NCBI GenBank assembly: GCA_950295325.1
Contig: OX485804.1
Span: forward strand, 57,350,001 to 57,414,000
DNA from: Polytrichum commune
Taxonomy: Eukaryota > Streptophyta > Polytrichopsida > Polytrichales > Polytrichaceae
DNA length: 64,000 nt
Reading direction: 5' to 3'
Shown piece after piece: positions 25,144 to 40,372 of this stretch; position 1 is the stretch's first letter, and each line of letters begins with the position of its first letter. The position numbers and the translations under genes were made by a program. The notes under the pieces are model-generated. The model made no database searches. It had not been told where the DNA came from and saw nothing but the letters and a program-made list of their open reading frames with translations.

Positions 25144-25486
25144 CTCGGGGGGGAGGGGGAGTGTGTTAAAAAGTTAAGGATATAGGTGCGAACAACCACT
25201 ATTTTATAGGGGGGTATTACTTTCAATTCTCTTCTTTTTTCACATGCTATCATTATGTAAATTTCTACTTTGGGTTAATAGAAAAATGGCTTGCATAACT
25301 TATAATTCCAAATTACCTATTATTCCATACCCTATAGTACTTTAAAGATGTCCAGTGCCATTTTTGATACCCTATATTACTCTTAAGTCCATTTATAATT
25401 TTTTGTCCCCATGTTTTTAAAATACCCTATCATTTGTTTGCACGTATATTGCTGCTCCAACAAATCACTTCCCCCCCCCCCCCGAG
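25144..25486. mobile_element. Possible member D of the same MULE-like family (343 bp)
   Basis: Ends CTCGGGGGGGAGGGGGAGTG and CACTTCCC...CCCGAG resemble element C. No matching direct repeat was found at its flanks. It adjoins a partial copy of the 4267-4561 MITE. Confidence 0.45.
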
Positions 25487-26957
25487 AATAAAAGTAACAA
25501 TATGTATACATAAAAATATTACATTCATGTAGTCATTACCATAAGTACGCAAATATGCTTTTGAATAAAAATCAACCCTTACCATAAGTATAATGTAAAA
25601 CCCTAGCATTCATCAATAAAGTTATTGAAGACTTTTTCATCCCCCAGATGTAATTCATAAGCATCTAAGTCTATAACACCTACAATATATGTCATACAAG
25701 CTACTGTAATTGTAATTTCTACAATTTTCATCAAATGATTAGTTTTATTGGAAGTCCACTTGTTGTTGATTCCTTTTTGATACCAACATAAGCCAAACTC
25801 CATGTTTGATGGACAGTCCATCAAGCCAATTACTCCACCCAATGATTACCAAATTTTGTATACATCTTATAAACCCTCCCAAGAAACTAGACCTTTATTG
25901 GAGCTAATATTTTGGTCTACCACTTTTTTGATAATTCTAGCTTCAAGTGTGTTCTTGTCTCGACTTTCCTTGCCTACATCCTATAGTTTTAACAACAATT
26001 ACAACTCAAAGTACCTTGAACAAAAGAAAGCTACTTGACCCATTTTATTCCACTTGTTAATTAGTGTCTACCATGCATGCTTTGAAGATAGCCAAAACTT
26101 AATTCGGAGACAAGACAAGCATTCTACTCTCTATTCAAAACCAAGAATTTAATTGATGATTGTTTTAATCTATTATTACTTCCACAATCAAATACACAAA
26201 ACCATGAATGTGATGAGCATCCGAAATGACGTAGGGGCAATGTGAAACACACAAAATGAATGAGGAAAGGAGTACCGTAGTTTTGAGCACCTTTGCAACT
26301 TCAACGAACCTTTTTGCGTGAGGGGGAAGAGGCTATTCATTCATGCTTGCTCCCTAAGGAGCCACCATTTATAATATTATATAAGATCTAAAATTTTATA
26401 ATGAGTTCATAACAAGAAAACGGTAGAACCGTGAGGCTCCGTCCTTTACTATGAAAGACTACAACTATAGTTGTCCACTTTGCTCATGCCAATCCATGGC
26501 TATTTACTAAACCTATAACCAAACCTTTCTCGGATGTTGTGCACCTTCTTCTCAAATGCGGGTCAAGGACTGAAGCTTACTCATTTATCACCCAAAAATT
26601 TCAAAATAAATAATTAACAAGTGCCAAAATAACTATAGTTAACTAGATTTTTTCTTTAGTACATTTTAGGCAGCAACTATAGTTAACATCCACACTAACT
26701 AAACTGGACCAAAAATAAGAGGAACAAGTAACATCCAAGTGTGAACGCATAATGGTTAGGGAATTTGCTCTTGAAACAAAGAAGTAGATGTATAGTCTTT
26801 GTCCCACAGACAGAGCCAATAAAGTAGAAATGAAAATGGCTTTATGATGGAAATGAGAATGTGACCATAGTGGAATGTAATCAGAATGTAATTGTAGATG
26901 GGTGATCACTTCTTGTTAGTTGGTTCAAGTGTATGAATGTTGAGTCCATACACATCG
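25487..26957. other. Intergenic, no gene seen
   Basis: AT-rich; short frames only, none recognised. Confidence 0.6.
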
Positions 26958-26974
26958 AGTTAGGGAAGGAGCAT

Positions 26975-27045
26975 GGCTCACCCGGGTTGGTTGTATTTTG
27001 GGTTACCTTTGCAATTGAATTTTTCAATTTGTGTCCAAAAAAAAA
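26975..27045 (+). mobile_element. Extremely 5'-truncated LINE insertion (71 bp) with 17-bp target duplications
   Basis: The insert ends in an A10 tract and carries TTGCAATTGAATTTTTCAAT, matching the LINE tail at 45.76 kb. Direct repeats AGTTAGGGAAGGAGCAT flank it at 26958-26974 and 27046-27062; the A at the boundary is shared with the tail. Confidence 0.9.
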
Positions 27046-28628
27046 AGTTAGGGAAGGAGCATCATGGACATAGTAAAACAATTAGCCCAATAGTGGTTGA
27101 GTGAGGTAATTTGTGAGTGAAAAGAGGAAGCTTAGTACAATGAACAGATGCACATGAAGTGGAAAAGAACCCATATACAACCATTGGCCAAAGAAAGTAT
27201 GTATGAAAGATGTTCATGAATCAAGGATGAAGTTCCACCATAGTCTGTCAGTGCTTTGCAAGGAAGGTCTCCAAGCGATTGAGACAAAGTAGAGGGATAG
27301 TCCAATTAGGAAGATAGTGAAGAAGGAGACCACAGTTGATTAAGATCAAGGAGAACCTTGTGAGAGGATGAACGTAAGGTGATAGAACAACACAATTTTA
27401 TCAAAAAATTTAGGCATGAGTTATCCTAGGGTTAAGTAGATATCTTAGATGGATACTTAGTTTAGGGATTGTGATCTTTGAGAGTGGAGTGTAAGTTGAC
27501 CAAATTAACTATGATCTTGTGTGTTACCATGGTTCTTGTTATTGTTGTAGTTGTGCAAGACAACCAAGACTATAGCATGACCTTGGTCCTAGCTAATAAT
27601 TACAAAGTTGTGAGTTATAACTAAATCTAGGAAATAATAAATAAACAATTTGTTTTGCATTAGAATTAGCATTGACCAATTAATGAAGGAACTTGTTGTA
27701 ATTTGAAGATACATTGGCTAATGGTTACAAAGACACTTGTTAAAATAAAAGATCATGGTTATCAAAGACTGTTGCTACACATTATAATAAGGGAATGAGA
27801 CCCTACAGACCATAGCCAAAGGAAAAGACCAAATGAGATGCTAAAATCGAGGTCCCAAGAGGAACCTTTGGAAGAAAAAGGAATAAAAAACATGTCACTT
27901 GAATTTTTAGAGTGAAGTAGAAATTTTTTTTGTTTGATTAATGAATTGTAATGTGAGAGATGATTATTAGAGACACCAGTTAAGCTTTTCTTGAGAGTCT
28001 TTACCCTGGGTTTTGGTTGTTTTAAGTGATAACAAAACATAACTATAGTTTTAGCCATCAAAAGGAACACCTACGACATTGCAACCTTCATGTAAACTAA
28101 ACCAACAAAGTTCCAATAATATCCCACATAGGGTTGGAGACCCACATGGTTGTGTAATATCAAAGATTGCATGCGGTAGCATTTGCACTTTAAACTAGCC
28201 TTGTGCAAATGTGTTGTACCCACATGAGAGAGCCTAATGTTGTCAATGCAACAACAACAACTATAACAACCTTGACAAAGCATCACCCTCCTCACGACCA
28301 CCACACCATTTGAATAAAAATCCACCAAGATTTTTTTGGCAGTCGATTAGTTGGTCAAGTACTCTAGGTTGACTCCTATAGTCGACCAAGATCAATCATC
28401 TAGTTGGTTGACTACTATTAGCAGTTGACTTTTAGGAATTCCACCCAAAAATATACATAAAGAATTCCCCAAAAATCTAGATCTTTAGATCTTGCATCCA
28501 ACAAAGACTAACAATCCATACTATTCTTGGAGTTTTTAATTTTAATTGTGGAAATCAATAGCTAGTAGCAATTGTCTAGAGTAGTCAACCAAAAAACTTA
28601 ATAAATTTCTACAAAAACAAGGCTAGTT

Positions 28629-28681
28629 CAATGAAAAACAAGGCTAGTTAAACAAGGCTAGTTTAACTTTGTTTTTCATTG
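28629..28681. repeat. Bulged hairpin
   Basis: CAATGAAAAACAA and AGTTAAAC pair with GTTTAACT and TTGTTTTTCATTG, with a small bulge and a 7-nt loop. Confidence 0.6.
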
Positions 28682-31600
28682 TAGCAAGTCTAGTTTAATG
28701 AAAAAATTACCATGTCAAGGGAAGTCACGTGCTGATGTGACATGATGTGATGGCTTCGTCACATTTTTGTGACATGATGAGATGGCCAAGGATCACGTCA
28801 TGTCCATTTGCATATCTTTATTGGAATTTATCTTCTTGGCAACATCAACAATTAGACACTCAACAACCTCCTATCATAACTTCGACACGAATGTCATGAG
28901 CCCTCAAACTTTGCAAATCCCGTCTCCTTTGCATTTGGCTCAATGCCATAATCATGAGACTGCAAGTCCAATCAAGACAAATCTAGTACTTTAGTATGGT
29001 ATGGTTTTTTTTCTTCCACCTCAACCGCGCATACATGAGATTAACATGCATAAACCTCATTCGTTATCTGAAGTGCTCATCATCAACAAATCTTGGAGGC
29101 ACAATTTAACAACCAATGACCTCACATTGAGCTACTTTTTCATGTTGAACTACACATCAACCGTATCCACCTCCACCTATATTTTCTATTTTCAGCACCA
29201 TCTAACAATGACGGAATCTACAACAAGAGGTTGAAAATGCACACATGGAATATAAGTGCAAGCATATAACAAAATTTCCTTTGAAAAGCAACAACGCCTC
29301 CCCTCCCAAGCTTTTGATGTTCTTCCTTGTAGTGTAGCATTCTTGGTTTTTCCAAAAGCCAGTACATGCTTACAATCCTTCTTTTGCCGCTCTAAATCGT
29401 CTCGAGCAAACTGGTGCTCTCCATAGGATAGATTTTTTTTCCCCACCCTTAGAATTAAGAATTTTATGGGTTACTTTGGTGGATGGAGGATAACCGTTTG
29501 CCCATGGATCTACTCAGTTTCTCATTTCCAACGCTCTTATCCCTCTAGTCCTCTCTCTCAGATTTAAGAGTCTCCACTCTTTGACAATGGTTTCACCTTG
29601 CATTGTAATCTTCTCTCTCTAATTCGTAATTTCTTTCCCTCAAAGGTTGATTTATTTTCTTATCAATTCCACTTCACGCTTATTAATTCGGATTCATGCC
29701 CTGACTCGCTCAATTATACTCACAATCTCTCATTCATTCAATTACAGCTTCAACTATGGACAATCATTTCACAAGTATGTCTTCACTCATCAAAACAAGA
29801 AAATAATTCAACCAACCTTGGGTCCTTCAATAAACTTTTGATTTAAATCAATATTGAAATCAATAATCCCAAAATCACTACGGTGATTACACAAATTACA
29901 TAATATGGTCTAACTATTACCCTCACACAATCTTTGTGATGAGGGAGACAAATTGGTTAAGTTTAGCTATACTCTCAAATTGCTTACAAGAATGCATGCC
30001 TCTCTCTCTTCTGCCAACCTCTTTAGGCCAGCAAGGACGACGATAGTTACATTGTAACCAACTATGGGCACTTAAGTTCATGCCTATAGTTATAACTACC
30101 TCTTATAGCCTATAGTTACTTATTTTCATCCGCTTGGATATAGCTTCATCCAATTATTTTCTATCTGCCCATAGTTAAACTATTTGGCCAAAAAGTCGGC
30201 TCACAATTATCACGGATACAACTTCATTACTGAGAGTGTCATACAATTGCTTCACAAATAAATATCACACTTAATTACAACAGTATACAAACTGTGGTTA
30301 AAAATTTGATTTCAAAGTGGCTCACATGCCAAATAATCAGCAAAGTCTGATATTAAAATATAAGAATCTGAGCCTCTATTCACCAACCAAATCTCTCACA
30401 GACCATGGTCGTTCAATTCATTCACATTCACAATTATAATTCAATTTCACGATTTGTTCAAACGAGAGTGTGAATCATTCTCAACTCAAACCTCTATACA
30501 TTGCAAAATTACCCGCACGTGTTAATTTTAGTTTTGATGAATGTTGAAACTTTGCCAAATTTTACAATTGAATTATGATATTTTGAACCATGTGTGTGAG
30601 AGGCATACTAGTTTGACTGTTGTTTGTGCATCTAGGATGATTGAACAAGATAGTCAAAATAATATAAATTGAATTTTTTAATATCACAATTGCAAGTGAA
30701 ATTGCAGAAACAACATGGAGTGATTCATTTGTTGTGTTTGATATATCATCTTAATATCACTACCTAAATAGGACTTGATTGATTACCACAATACGTCATG
30801 ACAATAGTCTGATAATGGATTAAAGTGGTTAGAATTATTACTGAAAGAAAGGAAAAGTTGAGTTATTAGGCCAAATAGATATTTGTACTCTAGATCAAGA
30901 ACAAATTTCATTTAGAACAATCAAGCATTTTCAATTAATACTCGTACATTCATTGACATTGAGCTCAAACTAGTGTTGTGGTAACTCTTTCCTTAATTGC
31001 CTCCAAATTTCTACCTTTAACTTCTCTAGTTGTTTATCTCAAGTGAGATGCCAGGGAAAGGTTCTCATACCTACAATGTACATCCACCTATGGATCACCA
31101 CCCAAGTCTTGCCCTCCACATCTCCATTGTCATTTGTGAGATTTGGATTATTATATGCAAATTGGTATTGTCTTTCAAATTTATGCATTGCAATAAGTTA
31201 AACTATCTCCTCCCTGCTAGTTTTATCTTTCTGGTAAAATATCCTTGTCATATGAGGTTGAGCTTGGTGTAATTGAGCATTAGTAAGCTTGCACTTTTTT
31301 TTTGCTCCCAGCTTGATATTCACCCTCAAGAAGACATCATCATCCATCCAATTCAATTTCTCGCGGGTTTTCGAAACAATCCAACTCGGGAACAGGGTAA
31401 CTACCTTGAACTCCAAACAAATGATAGTAGGGTAGGCTAGCCAGGCCACATGTTCATTGGTAGCATATTTCTCCAAAAAATGAAAGCGCAACAACATAGA
31501 AGCAAGTTGTTGAAAAGAAGACAAGGTGACACAAAAGATGAAGCAAATAAGACAAAGAAAACCAAGAAGGATGTGATTGAAGTTGGCGGCAAAGAAAAAG

Positions 31601-34600
31601 AAGAAGAAGAAATTTCAAACTGCATCACCTAATTACTATTCAAGGTGATGTGAATAAAAATTCTAATGTACAAGCAAACAAACAAGGCAAAAAAAAATTG
31701 AAGTCAATAATTTTTTTAAGTATGAGTAATTTTTTAAAAACATTAATATTAAAAAAATTATAAATAAATTGCATAACATTGAATGTGAATGTATGAGGTT
31801 GTATGTGGGCCATAAGATGAGGCCGTAGAAGGCCTTGACCTTAGCTGTATAGACCCTATGCTCCCCTTTCCTCTAAAATAATGTTAACTGTTGCCACAAG
31901 GGTTTCGATATTTGTTTACTATATTTAGATATTTCAACACATAAGGACGTTTAAATTTGCATCTCTTTGGTTCAAAATTATTCCGCTTCCTCCCTCAAAC
32001 CAATAACCCATCTCTTATTTCTGTCCTTACTACTAACATTGCTCTTAAGTATCCTAACTTTTCTTAAGCTAATTTTTTTTTCCATTGCAATTTTCATTTT
32101 GTTTTGTCTTCTGCAGGTGTTAAAATTTTAACAATTGCATATTTGATTTGTGGTTGTAATCAAAGGTTTTAATCATTCTTGGTTATCATGGACAAAAATA
32201 CAAATTTCTTTTCAAAGAATCAAGACTGACAAGAGATTTATTAATAGCTCTATACCAATTCTGTATTATTTGTGATAATGTACTTTTGTAAATTCCCTAC
32301 AATTCTCTTATAATTTGCAATCCATCACCACTACCCAACCTATGCAATGACATTGCTACCTTCTCTTGCACTAGCACAATGACCCTAAAATGAGTATCCT
32401 CTATCTTCAAATACAAGCCCAACCTCTCATACAAAAAAATGAATGTAATGTATTTTACTCAAGTTTGCTTCTTAATTTTTTTCTCCATCCACGAACCCAA
32501 CAACAAAGTGGTCTACAAATTTGTATATCACTTCTTGACTCCATATGCTCCTATCTTCATGCCCCATAATCTCATAAACCAAGTTTAAAATTGCAAACTT
32601 CTCCCATTCTCCTTGCAAAAGCAATGCTTGAATGTCCACAACATGCTTCATGAGCATGTACAAAAACATGTGTAATCCTAAGAGCAAAATAAGGCTCCTC
32701 CTCCTCTCCTACATTACAATCATGCTTGCTGAAATTCAAGGCGAAAACAAGCGAAAACAAGAAGTGAAGCCAAGAGAAGACAAATGAAACCAAGAACATG
32801 GTCAAACTTGATTTATTTTTTTAAACTGCTCTTTTTGGGCATATATAAAAAAATTCAGCACATTCACATTTTGGTGCATGGTCATTCCTCTTGGTCCATA
32901 TTTGGTTTACACTTAGTAAGGGGCCCAAAGGCTTTGTGATTTGATTTTTTAAGAAATTAGTCTATGGAAAAAGGCCATCTTCCATGGTCCGACTTCATGG
33001 TCCATGGTGTAAATCGGCCCTTAGATCTAGAAGCATCAAAGAAGCTTTTTCAAAGCCCATGTGTACTTTTGATTATTACTATTTATCTATTTTTGTAATA
33101 AAGTAGCCATCTCCTTTGAAGATGTGACGTGGCTTTTGCAATGCACTCTTTTTTAATTAAAAAAAGACCCCCCCTAATTAATGAAACTCCCAATATACAC
33201 CATTCTGTCATCCTTCCTCAGAATGCAATTTGAAAGACTCAAATGTGGTAATAATTTTGAACATCTCTACCTATATATTGTCTCTGAGGTAAACCCTGAG
33301 GTAGATGATCGTGCTTAAACCGTCCAAGTTTAAAGTGTTGTTGAGCATGCACACATGTTAGATTCAAAGTGTTTTCAAAGATTCTTCATTAGCAATTGAT
33401 AGGGGATTGCAACACACCAACGTATTTTTGAACTTTTTCTTGGTAGATGATCTAAACATCAACATGGGGGTTTGATTTACTTAGTTAATTTTGTTCACAC
33501 ATCCTATCTTACTACATTTATGCATGAGGCATCATCCTTTACCTTGTTAGTGCATCCCATAGCTCGGAACCTTCTATGGCCTCATGTAGGTCCCTTGAAG
33601 GTTGAGTGACAGCTCAAACCCTTTGGACTTCAACGATCCGAAGGGTAGTGTCATCCTACCGAGTTAAGTTCTCAATTCGGGTTTTCTTGCCACCAAAGGG
33701 TTCACAATATGTTTGGTGGATTTTATCGTTAAGTGTGTTACACTAGATGGACCCCCAAATGCAAAATAATTGGACCAAGATGATAGACAATGTATATGTT
33801 CAACATGTTGCATAATCTTCAGGGATTGGGGCCATAACTCCCAGTCTATGGGGCCAACAATACAATAGTGGATTTGTGGGTCATTAATTCCACCTTTCCA
33901 CCAACAACATATAGAGTAAATTGTGCTAGTGATAATCCGACTTCACCATATACGAAACCTTTCTAATAATCAAAGTTACTACCACGAACATACCAAGGGG
34001 GCCCCGAGAACAACAAAGTTGGATACCTCCCTTGGTGGTCAAGTGGTTGAACCACTTGACCTTACGAAATAGGTGAGTGGGTTTAAAAATGTACACATTG
34101 GCTGAGCTCCCTCCAATCCTAAATTGAAGACTAGGATTACTTGGCTTACATAAGTGTTCATTGTTTGGTTTGGGTTTGATGTGGGCCAAACCGCTACCTC
34201 CTTGTCCTATTCCCAATCCTCGAAATGTGCTCCGAGCGTTGTTTTCTACCCTTAAACAAACATTCCCAATTTTTGCTTCACTTCCCGAGAGTTAACCTTA
34301 TCTCCTTTTTTTTAGCCAACTTAGTTTTAGAACATAGATTATTCAATGATTTAAACATTACTTTTATATATTATAATTTTGGCTCCACCATGGGTAAGTG
34401 TACACTAGACCTTGTACTTTTGGGTGTCACAAAGTAAAAATGTACAAGTACATGACTTTGTACTTCGAATTACCACATCTTACACTTCATTTTCTTCATA
34501 TTTGTTGTATTCTCTATGTCCATCAATACTTAAAGAACCATAAACATCAACGACTTATGCAAAAATTCTTTAGTTATTACATGTAATGTGTACTTTTGTA

Positions 34601-36439
34601 CTATTCAATTTGGATGTCACAAAGTACATAATACCCACAAAAGTACAAAGTTTGTGTGTCTTCCTAACTTGAATCAAGGGAGCCGCCTACAAGAAGATAC
34701 GTACCAAAACTCCCTTTTAGATGGAATAAGATTTGCGTTGGTTGCATTCTTCATATTTCATAGATCTACAGAATAGGAGGGAGTTTTTTTTGCAATGAAA
34801 AAAAGGCACAAAATTTTGACTTTTTTCTGATTTCTTTAGCAGATTCCGGAAGATTGGAAGGAGTTCTAGGATGGCTACTCGTTAATTCAACGAAAAAAGC
34901 TCTCTATCAGATATTGGCGGAGCTATATCGGGAGATCTAGATCCCCCGATCTAGATCACTCGATCCGACGGCCAAGAGAACTCGTGCCGGAGTACATTGA
35001 GTACACTTTAGTACTTCAGGGTATTTCAGTTACAACTTGGTTTTGCCAAAAGTGGTGTGGGTCTAGCGTACACTTACCCCCCATAATTAATCCACTAGTA
35101 CATGTCATCAGTTTTTTAGAGACCTAAAATCCACTCCAAAGGGATAAAAACTGCAAAAATTATGAGGCTTGGAAGCACATTGTCCATTCAACCAATCCTT
35201 CCACCTCCACCTATATAACCTCCAACTTCAAGAATTTATAACTAATTTATTATATCTCAAATTATGGCTTATCATATACCTTTGGAAAGCTAACAAGGAG
35301 ATCTATGGGAAAAAAATGTGAGCTTTGAAAAGTAAACCGAGATGGATCCATAAGCCTCACTCTAACACAAGTAGTCAACTAGAAGCCTAGACTACATTTA
35401 ACTTGAGAAAAAATAAACCTCCCCAATTCATATCCCACTCAATCTATCATGAAATACAAATCTAGAAAGAATATGGACTTGTTTATAAGAGGAAAATATC
35501 AATTAGGTTTGCACATCCACCTTAATGCAATAACATTGATTTTATACACCTAGGCAACAACAGTGCCCAAATTGTCTAACCAATTTTAGAAAATTCATAT
35601 TTAATTTATTACTTAATTAAATCATATATTCTAAACGGCCCTAAAAAATTAGATACGAGCTCTAATTTGGAAAAAAATACATAACATTAGAGATTGAGGT
35701 TTTTTACAGACCAACAGGTATAATCCAACAGCCATTGCGCTAATGAACGACCAACTTTGTTTTCCAACTTTGGAAATTCATAACTTCTTATTCTTTCAAC
35801 CAAATCACAAATGAAAAATAGCTATAGATAGCTACAAAAAAACTCTACAAGGTTAAAATAATAAGTGTTCGATTCAAGGTAATAAACTGAGCATTTATAT
35901 CACTAGCCGCCAAGGTCTACAATACCTTAATTCTTAAAACATGAACTCTAACCTACCTCTAAAAAACAATAGAGAGTTATTTTTTATGCTAAAAAATACA
36001 CACAATACCTAGAAGAAAATAGAGAAAAAACTTCTTTAAGGCTTTCTAAAACGATAATGAAGTGACAAAGAGAGAGTTTTTTACCTAACTACACGGAGGT
36101 AGGGTTTTGCCCAAGTGTCGGGGAGAAGAGAGAGATTGTAACGTAAGAGGAAGGAGTTTTTAAAATCCTCTCACAAAATGATTGGATCCCTCCGCCATCA
36201 ATTCCATTTTTTTGAATCTCCCACCCTCCAAAAAACTTGAGTTCAGGAGGTTTCTCAGTTGAGGTTGCCACCTTCTCGCAAAGATGGCTCCGATGAGAGT
36301 TCTTCAAATTTGTGCTAAATTTTCGCCACCTAGTTGGTAAGGGAGCAAGTGGGCAAATGACCCTTTGCTTTTTCTTTTAAAAAAAAACAAATCTTCATGC
36401 CAATTTCGTCTTTTTACGCCGAACACCTCCACTTCTCTT

Positions 36440-36640
36440 GCGTGGCTCACACTAACTAATAAATTAATCCTTGCTTAGCTAGCCTCTACTAACTTAACAT
36501 CTTAGCTAGTTTATTTTATTAGCTAGCATTTCTTTTCGCTAAGCTAGTTTCTTTCCTAGTTAGCAATTTTCTAACTTAGCTAGTTTCTATCACTAGTTAG
36601 TTTTCTTTTTTATTATTCCTACATTAACTAGTTTTTCCTC
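36440..36640. repeat. TTAGCTAGTTT-rich degenerate tract
   Basis: Repeated CTTAGCTAGTTT, CTAGCATTTCTTTT and ACTAGTTAG words without a constant period. Confidence 0.5.
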
Positions 36641-37958
36641 TTCACGGGCGAAGACCCGAAGTTCTCGATGATTCGCCTTCCATTTTGGGGACTAAACATT
36701 AAATGAACTAATTTTTTTTCCAATTCTCTACTTTTGATTCTAAAATCCTAAGTAAAAGTGACCCTGCAGAGTGGTAGACCACTCTAGGGATTCACATGCC
36801 AATATGTAAACATTAAAAATTATATTATTATATAGTCATTAACATAAGTAGCACCATATTTGGTAATTTGAGATTTTTTGAGCATTTTAAGACATTTACA
36901 AATATAAGAACACAAAAAAATCCAAAAAAACATTGGAGAATAATGTGTGAAATATGTGCATAATGAAGAGTTGTCATTACATCAATACATGCAACAATAA
37001 AGGGTGCAACTTAAATAAGAACTCAAATTAAGATGGTTTTGGTAGGACAACCCAAACCGGAGATAATATTGGAATAGAAAGAAGATATTCATATTAAAGA
37101 AATTAGAATATACAAGACATAGTCAATGAAATTAAGTAACAAACGAGCGCCACATAACCATTATTGGACAGTTTGACCTAGACTAAGCCTACTTATGTAC
37201 AATGTCTAAACTAATGTTGGCCTTTCTGGCTTTGACCACCAATTCTTTTGCTCACATCACCTCCATGTTCCAGGAAATCTTTGCTTCACAGCTATAGCCT
37301 TGGTTATGACATGTGCCCACCATGATACGTTTAGGAAGCCAGCGAGAGCCCAAATATAAGAGGATGAGTTCAAATGGGATGTCAATAGGGAAGAATATTG
37401 CTTCACACCTCTATGTAAAGCGTAGAAATGCTCAAATTTAATGTCTAAAAGTATGTGCATCCCCAATATGGCACATCCCCGGGCACATCCAAAGTATTCT
37501 TTTTCTCGAGCTTCCTCTAAAATTTAAATTTCATCCTAAAGTTTTGATTTGTATTATTATACTTTTAAGCTTAATTTCTATATTAGATGACTTCAAAAAG
37601 GAAGTGGCTTTCCTTCACAACATGTATGGTTTGGTTTCTTTAACCAAATTTTATAGATGATTTTCTTATATATAGAGCTACATGTTTTAATAAATACATT
37701 TTTTAAAATTTAATACTAAAATTTACTCATAATTATATATATAATTCATTAAAATATAATTTATATAATTATAAGATCAATTTTATAATATTAGATATAT
37801 TAGAAAATGTATATAATTTGCAACATTGTATGATAATCTATAATGCATTAGAAGTCATTATATCTTGCATATTTGTGAAATGTGAATTGCCACCCTAGGG
37901 GATGCGGGCATGCATTTATGTTTGGTTCTTGTGAACATGAGCATCATATGATTTTTGT

Positions 37959-39980
37959 CACGGGGAGATCACTGACAAAAATTGTAGAAACAATGTGCGA
38001 TAAAAAATAAGGTCTAATATATTCATTGTAGGTAAATTTTGCAAAAAAATGTAAATATAATATAGGGGGTTTTTAAATAATGAAACTTGTTTACATGTAA
38101 AATACCATCACATATAATGGCCTCTTTTATCTAGTCAGTGCATGTAAAACAACATGGAAATTATTACTAGGGGTAGCAGGTCTAGGGTAGGGTCTGTGCT
38201 AGTGGATGAGAAAAAAAACAATTTTCTGTTGAAAATGCTTGGATGGATGACTTTGCACGCTGTCGTAATGTAAATACGTACACTGTATAGATGTGTACGT
38301 ATTTAGAATTGCATTGTGATTTTGTACCCATAGGTTACTCTTAGTTACCTATGCTAAAGAATAAAAATAAATTACCTTTATGTTTACTCATAGTTACTCT
38401 TAGTTACCTTTACTAAAGGATAGAAATAGATTACCTTTTTGTTTACTCATAGTTTACTCTTGCCTTTTTGTTATCTTGAGTTACTTTGGACCAATAGGTG
38501 ATTAGAAGCCATGTGATGGGGATAAGATGAAACTTTGTCTCGAGCATTGAGGGGGGAGAGACATTGTGAAGAGAAGAGTTGTGGTGTTGTTATTGTATTG
38601 AGGAGGTTGTAGAGAAGAAGGGACTTGATTTGAAGCATGGTGTGTGTTGTGTTGAGAAGAATTTGAAATAAAATACGGAGGAGTTGTGATTCAAAAAGTT
38701 GTTTCTTTAAGAGTGATCACTTGTTTGTTTTAAAGTTAGCAATCGAAATCTGTGCTAGTTTGAGTGGAGGGAGGTTTGTTGGTTCTTAAAAAAGAAGAGC
38801 CGAGGCTTCGATCGACCATAGAAGACGGACGGATTTGAAGATTTGAGAACTTCACAAGACTCAAGAGCGTTGTTCGTTGTGTTTTTTTTGTGATTCCAAG
38901 CCGGTTTTGGAGGCTAGTTGCATTTGTAATTTTCATCGTAAATTTGTTGCGGTTATGTGGGAAACCAAAAACCCCGTTTCATGTTTGTGACAACGAAGTG
39001 GGATTGATGACCCACAAGATTGTTTCATGTTTGTGACAACGAAGTGGGATTAATGACCCGCAAGGTTGTTTTATGTCGTTCCCATTGGTGAGGCGCGATT
39101 GCTGGTCACCGTGGGTTTGAAAGTTTGGGAGCCAATCTTTCGGACGTCAGCTCGTGTTCTGACGTCCCGTTTTACCCGTCCGAGGCCTGTGGTATCTTAT
39201 CACCCTACCCTTACCCTTGACCCATATAGAGCCGCAACAGGATAGGTTGACGGGAAGAGTTTTGAAGACTTGAAGAAACTGAAGACCAAGACTCTTGAAG
39301 ACTAGAAGATTCGACGGTCCGGTAAACAAGTCCAGTTGCAGCCAAAAGCCCAGTGCTTTCCCAAGGCGGAACCCTCTCTACCCGACAACGCTAGCTTGCT
39401 TGAACGCTACTAAACTAGTGATTCCAATGTGGAGTTAATGGTCTCTACCCACGTGCTGGGAGGGAAAATTTCGGCGCTTTGTTTGACTTTATTTCACAGT
39501 CTAAGACAATGCTCTAGTTCCTTGCCTTTGCCTTAAGTTTATTATTTTGATTTAGTTCATGTGAGTTTAGCATGATGGTTGAACTTCATAATTCATGGTT
39601 GTAAGAAGAGAAATGTCCTTCATGATTAAAAAAAATTGTCGCTTACAGAACCAAAGAAAAATGGGATATACGAAATCAAATGCGGTTTAAGAAAAAAATG
39701 GACAACAGTTCAACTCAGAGAAAAAAAATTGGGGTAAAGTCAAAAAAATTGTTTACTTGAAGTATAAGAAAAAAAAATGCACTATACATAAAATAGGGTA
39801 TTTTTAAATGATTCCTCCCAAAAATTATAATGATTGATAGGGTGTATTAAAATACAAGCATCTACCTTTATTTTGAAAAATATCATACCTTATAATCTTT
39901 TCTACAAGGTAAATAGCCCCCCGATAAATATGTCCTAAGCGCACGTGTATGCATTAATAAAAGAGGGAGTGACCTCCCCG
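37959..39980. mobile_element. Non-autonomous MULE-like element A (2.0 kb)
   Basis: The left end CACGGGGAGATCACT pairs with the right end AGTGACCTCCCCG. Direct repeat TGATTTTTGT lies at 37949-37958 and 39981-39990 (10 bp). Its two ends match element B internally, but it has about 1.4 kb extra in the middle, including 46-bp tandem repeats. No transposase is present. Confidence 0.75.
38976..39067. repeat. 46-bp tandem repeat inside element A
   Basis: Two copies starting GTTTCATGTTTGTGACAACG, 46 bp apart, and the beginning of a third at 39068. Confidence 0.85.
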
Positions 39981-40372
39981 TGATTTTTGTAAGATGATAA
40001 CGCTATGATGATGCGACATGATGATTTTGATGAAAATGTGACACTTATGGGTGACATAGGTGAAATTGTGACACTTTGCAATCTAGAGATTAAACCAATA
40101 GTTGGTGGTTCTCATTTTTGGTGATGAATCTCAAAGCATTCATGAAGCTTTTGTTGGAATATTTGACTGTGAGCCATTAAATAATAACTATCATGAACTT
40201 AATGATATTTTAATACAATCTCAAGAGTTGATCTCATATGGTATTACGTGGTTGTGCACAAGGGTGTTTAATGAGAGTTTGGTTTACAAGGGTGCAAATA
40301 CAGTACAGTGAACAACTCTAGATCCCTACCACATCACCAGCGGACTCACTCAAAATTCCAAAAATTCGTGAC

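Larger units (their letters stand above)
27063..37948. other. 10.9-kb gene-free AT-rich stretch
   Basis: No supported gene. Open frames are under 110 codons and unrecognised. Contains the hairpin at 28629-28681, ACAAAGTAC inverted words at 34390-34650 and the TTAGCTAG tract. Probably decayed repeats. Confidence 0.5.
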
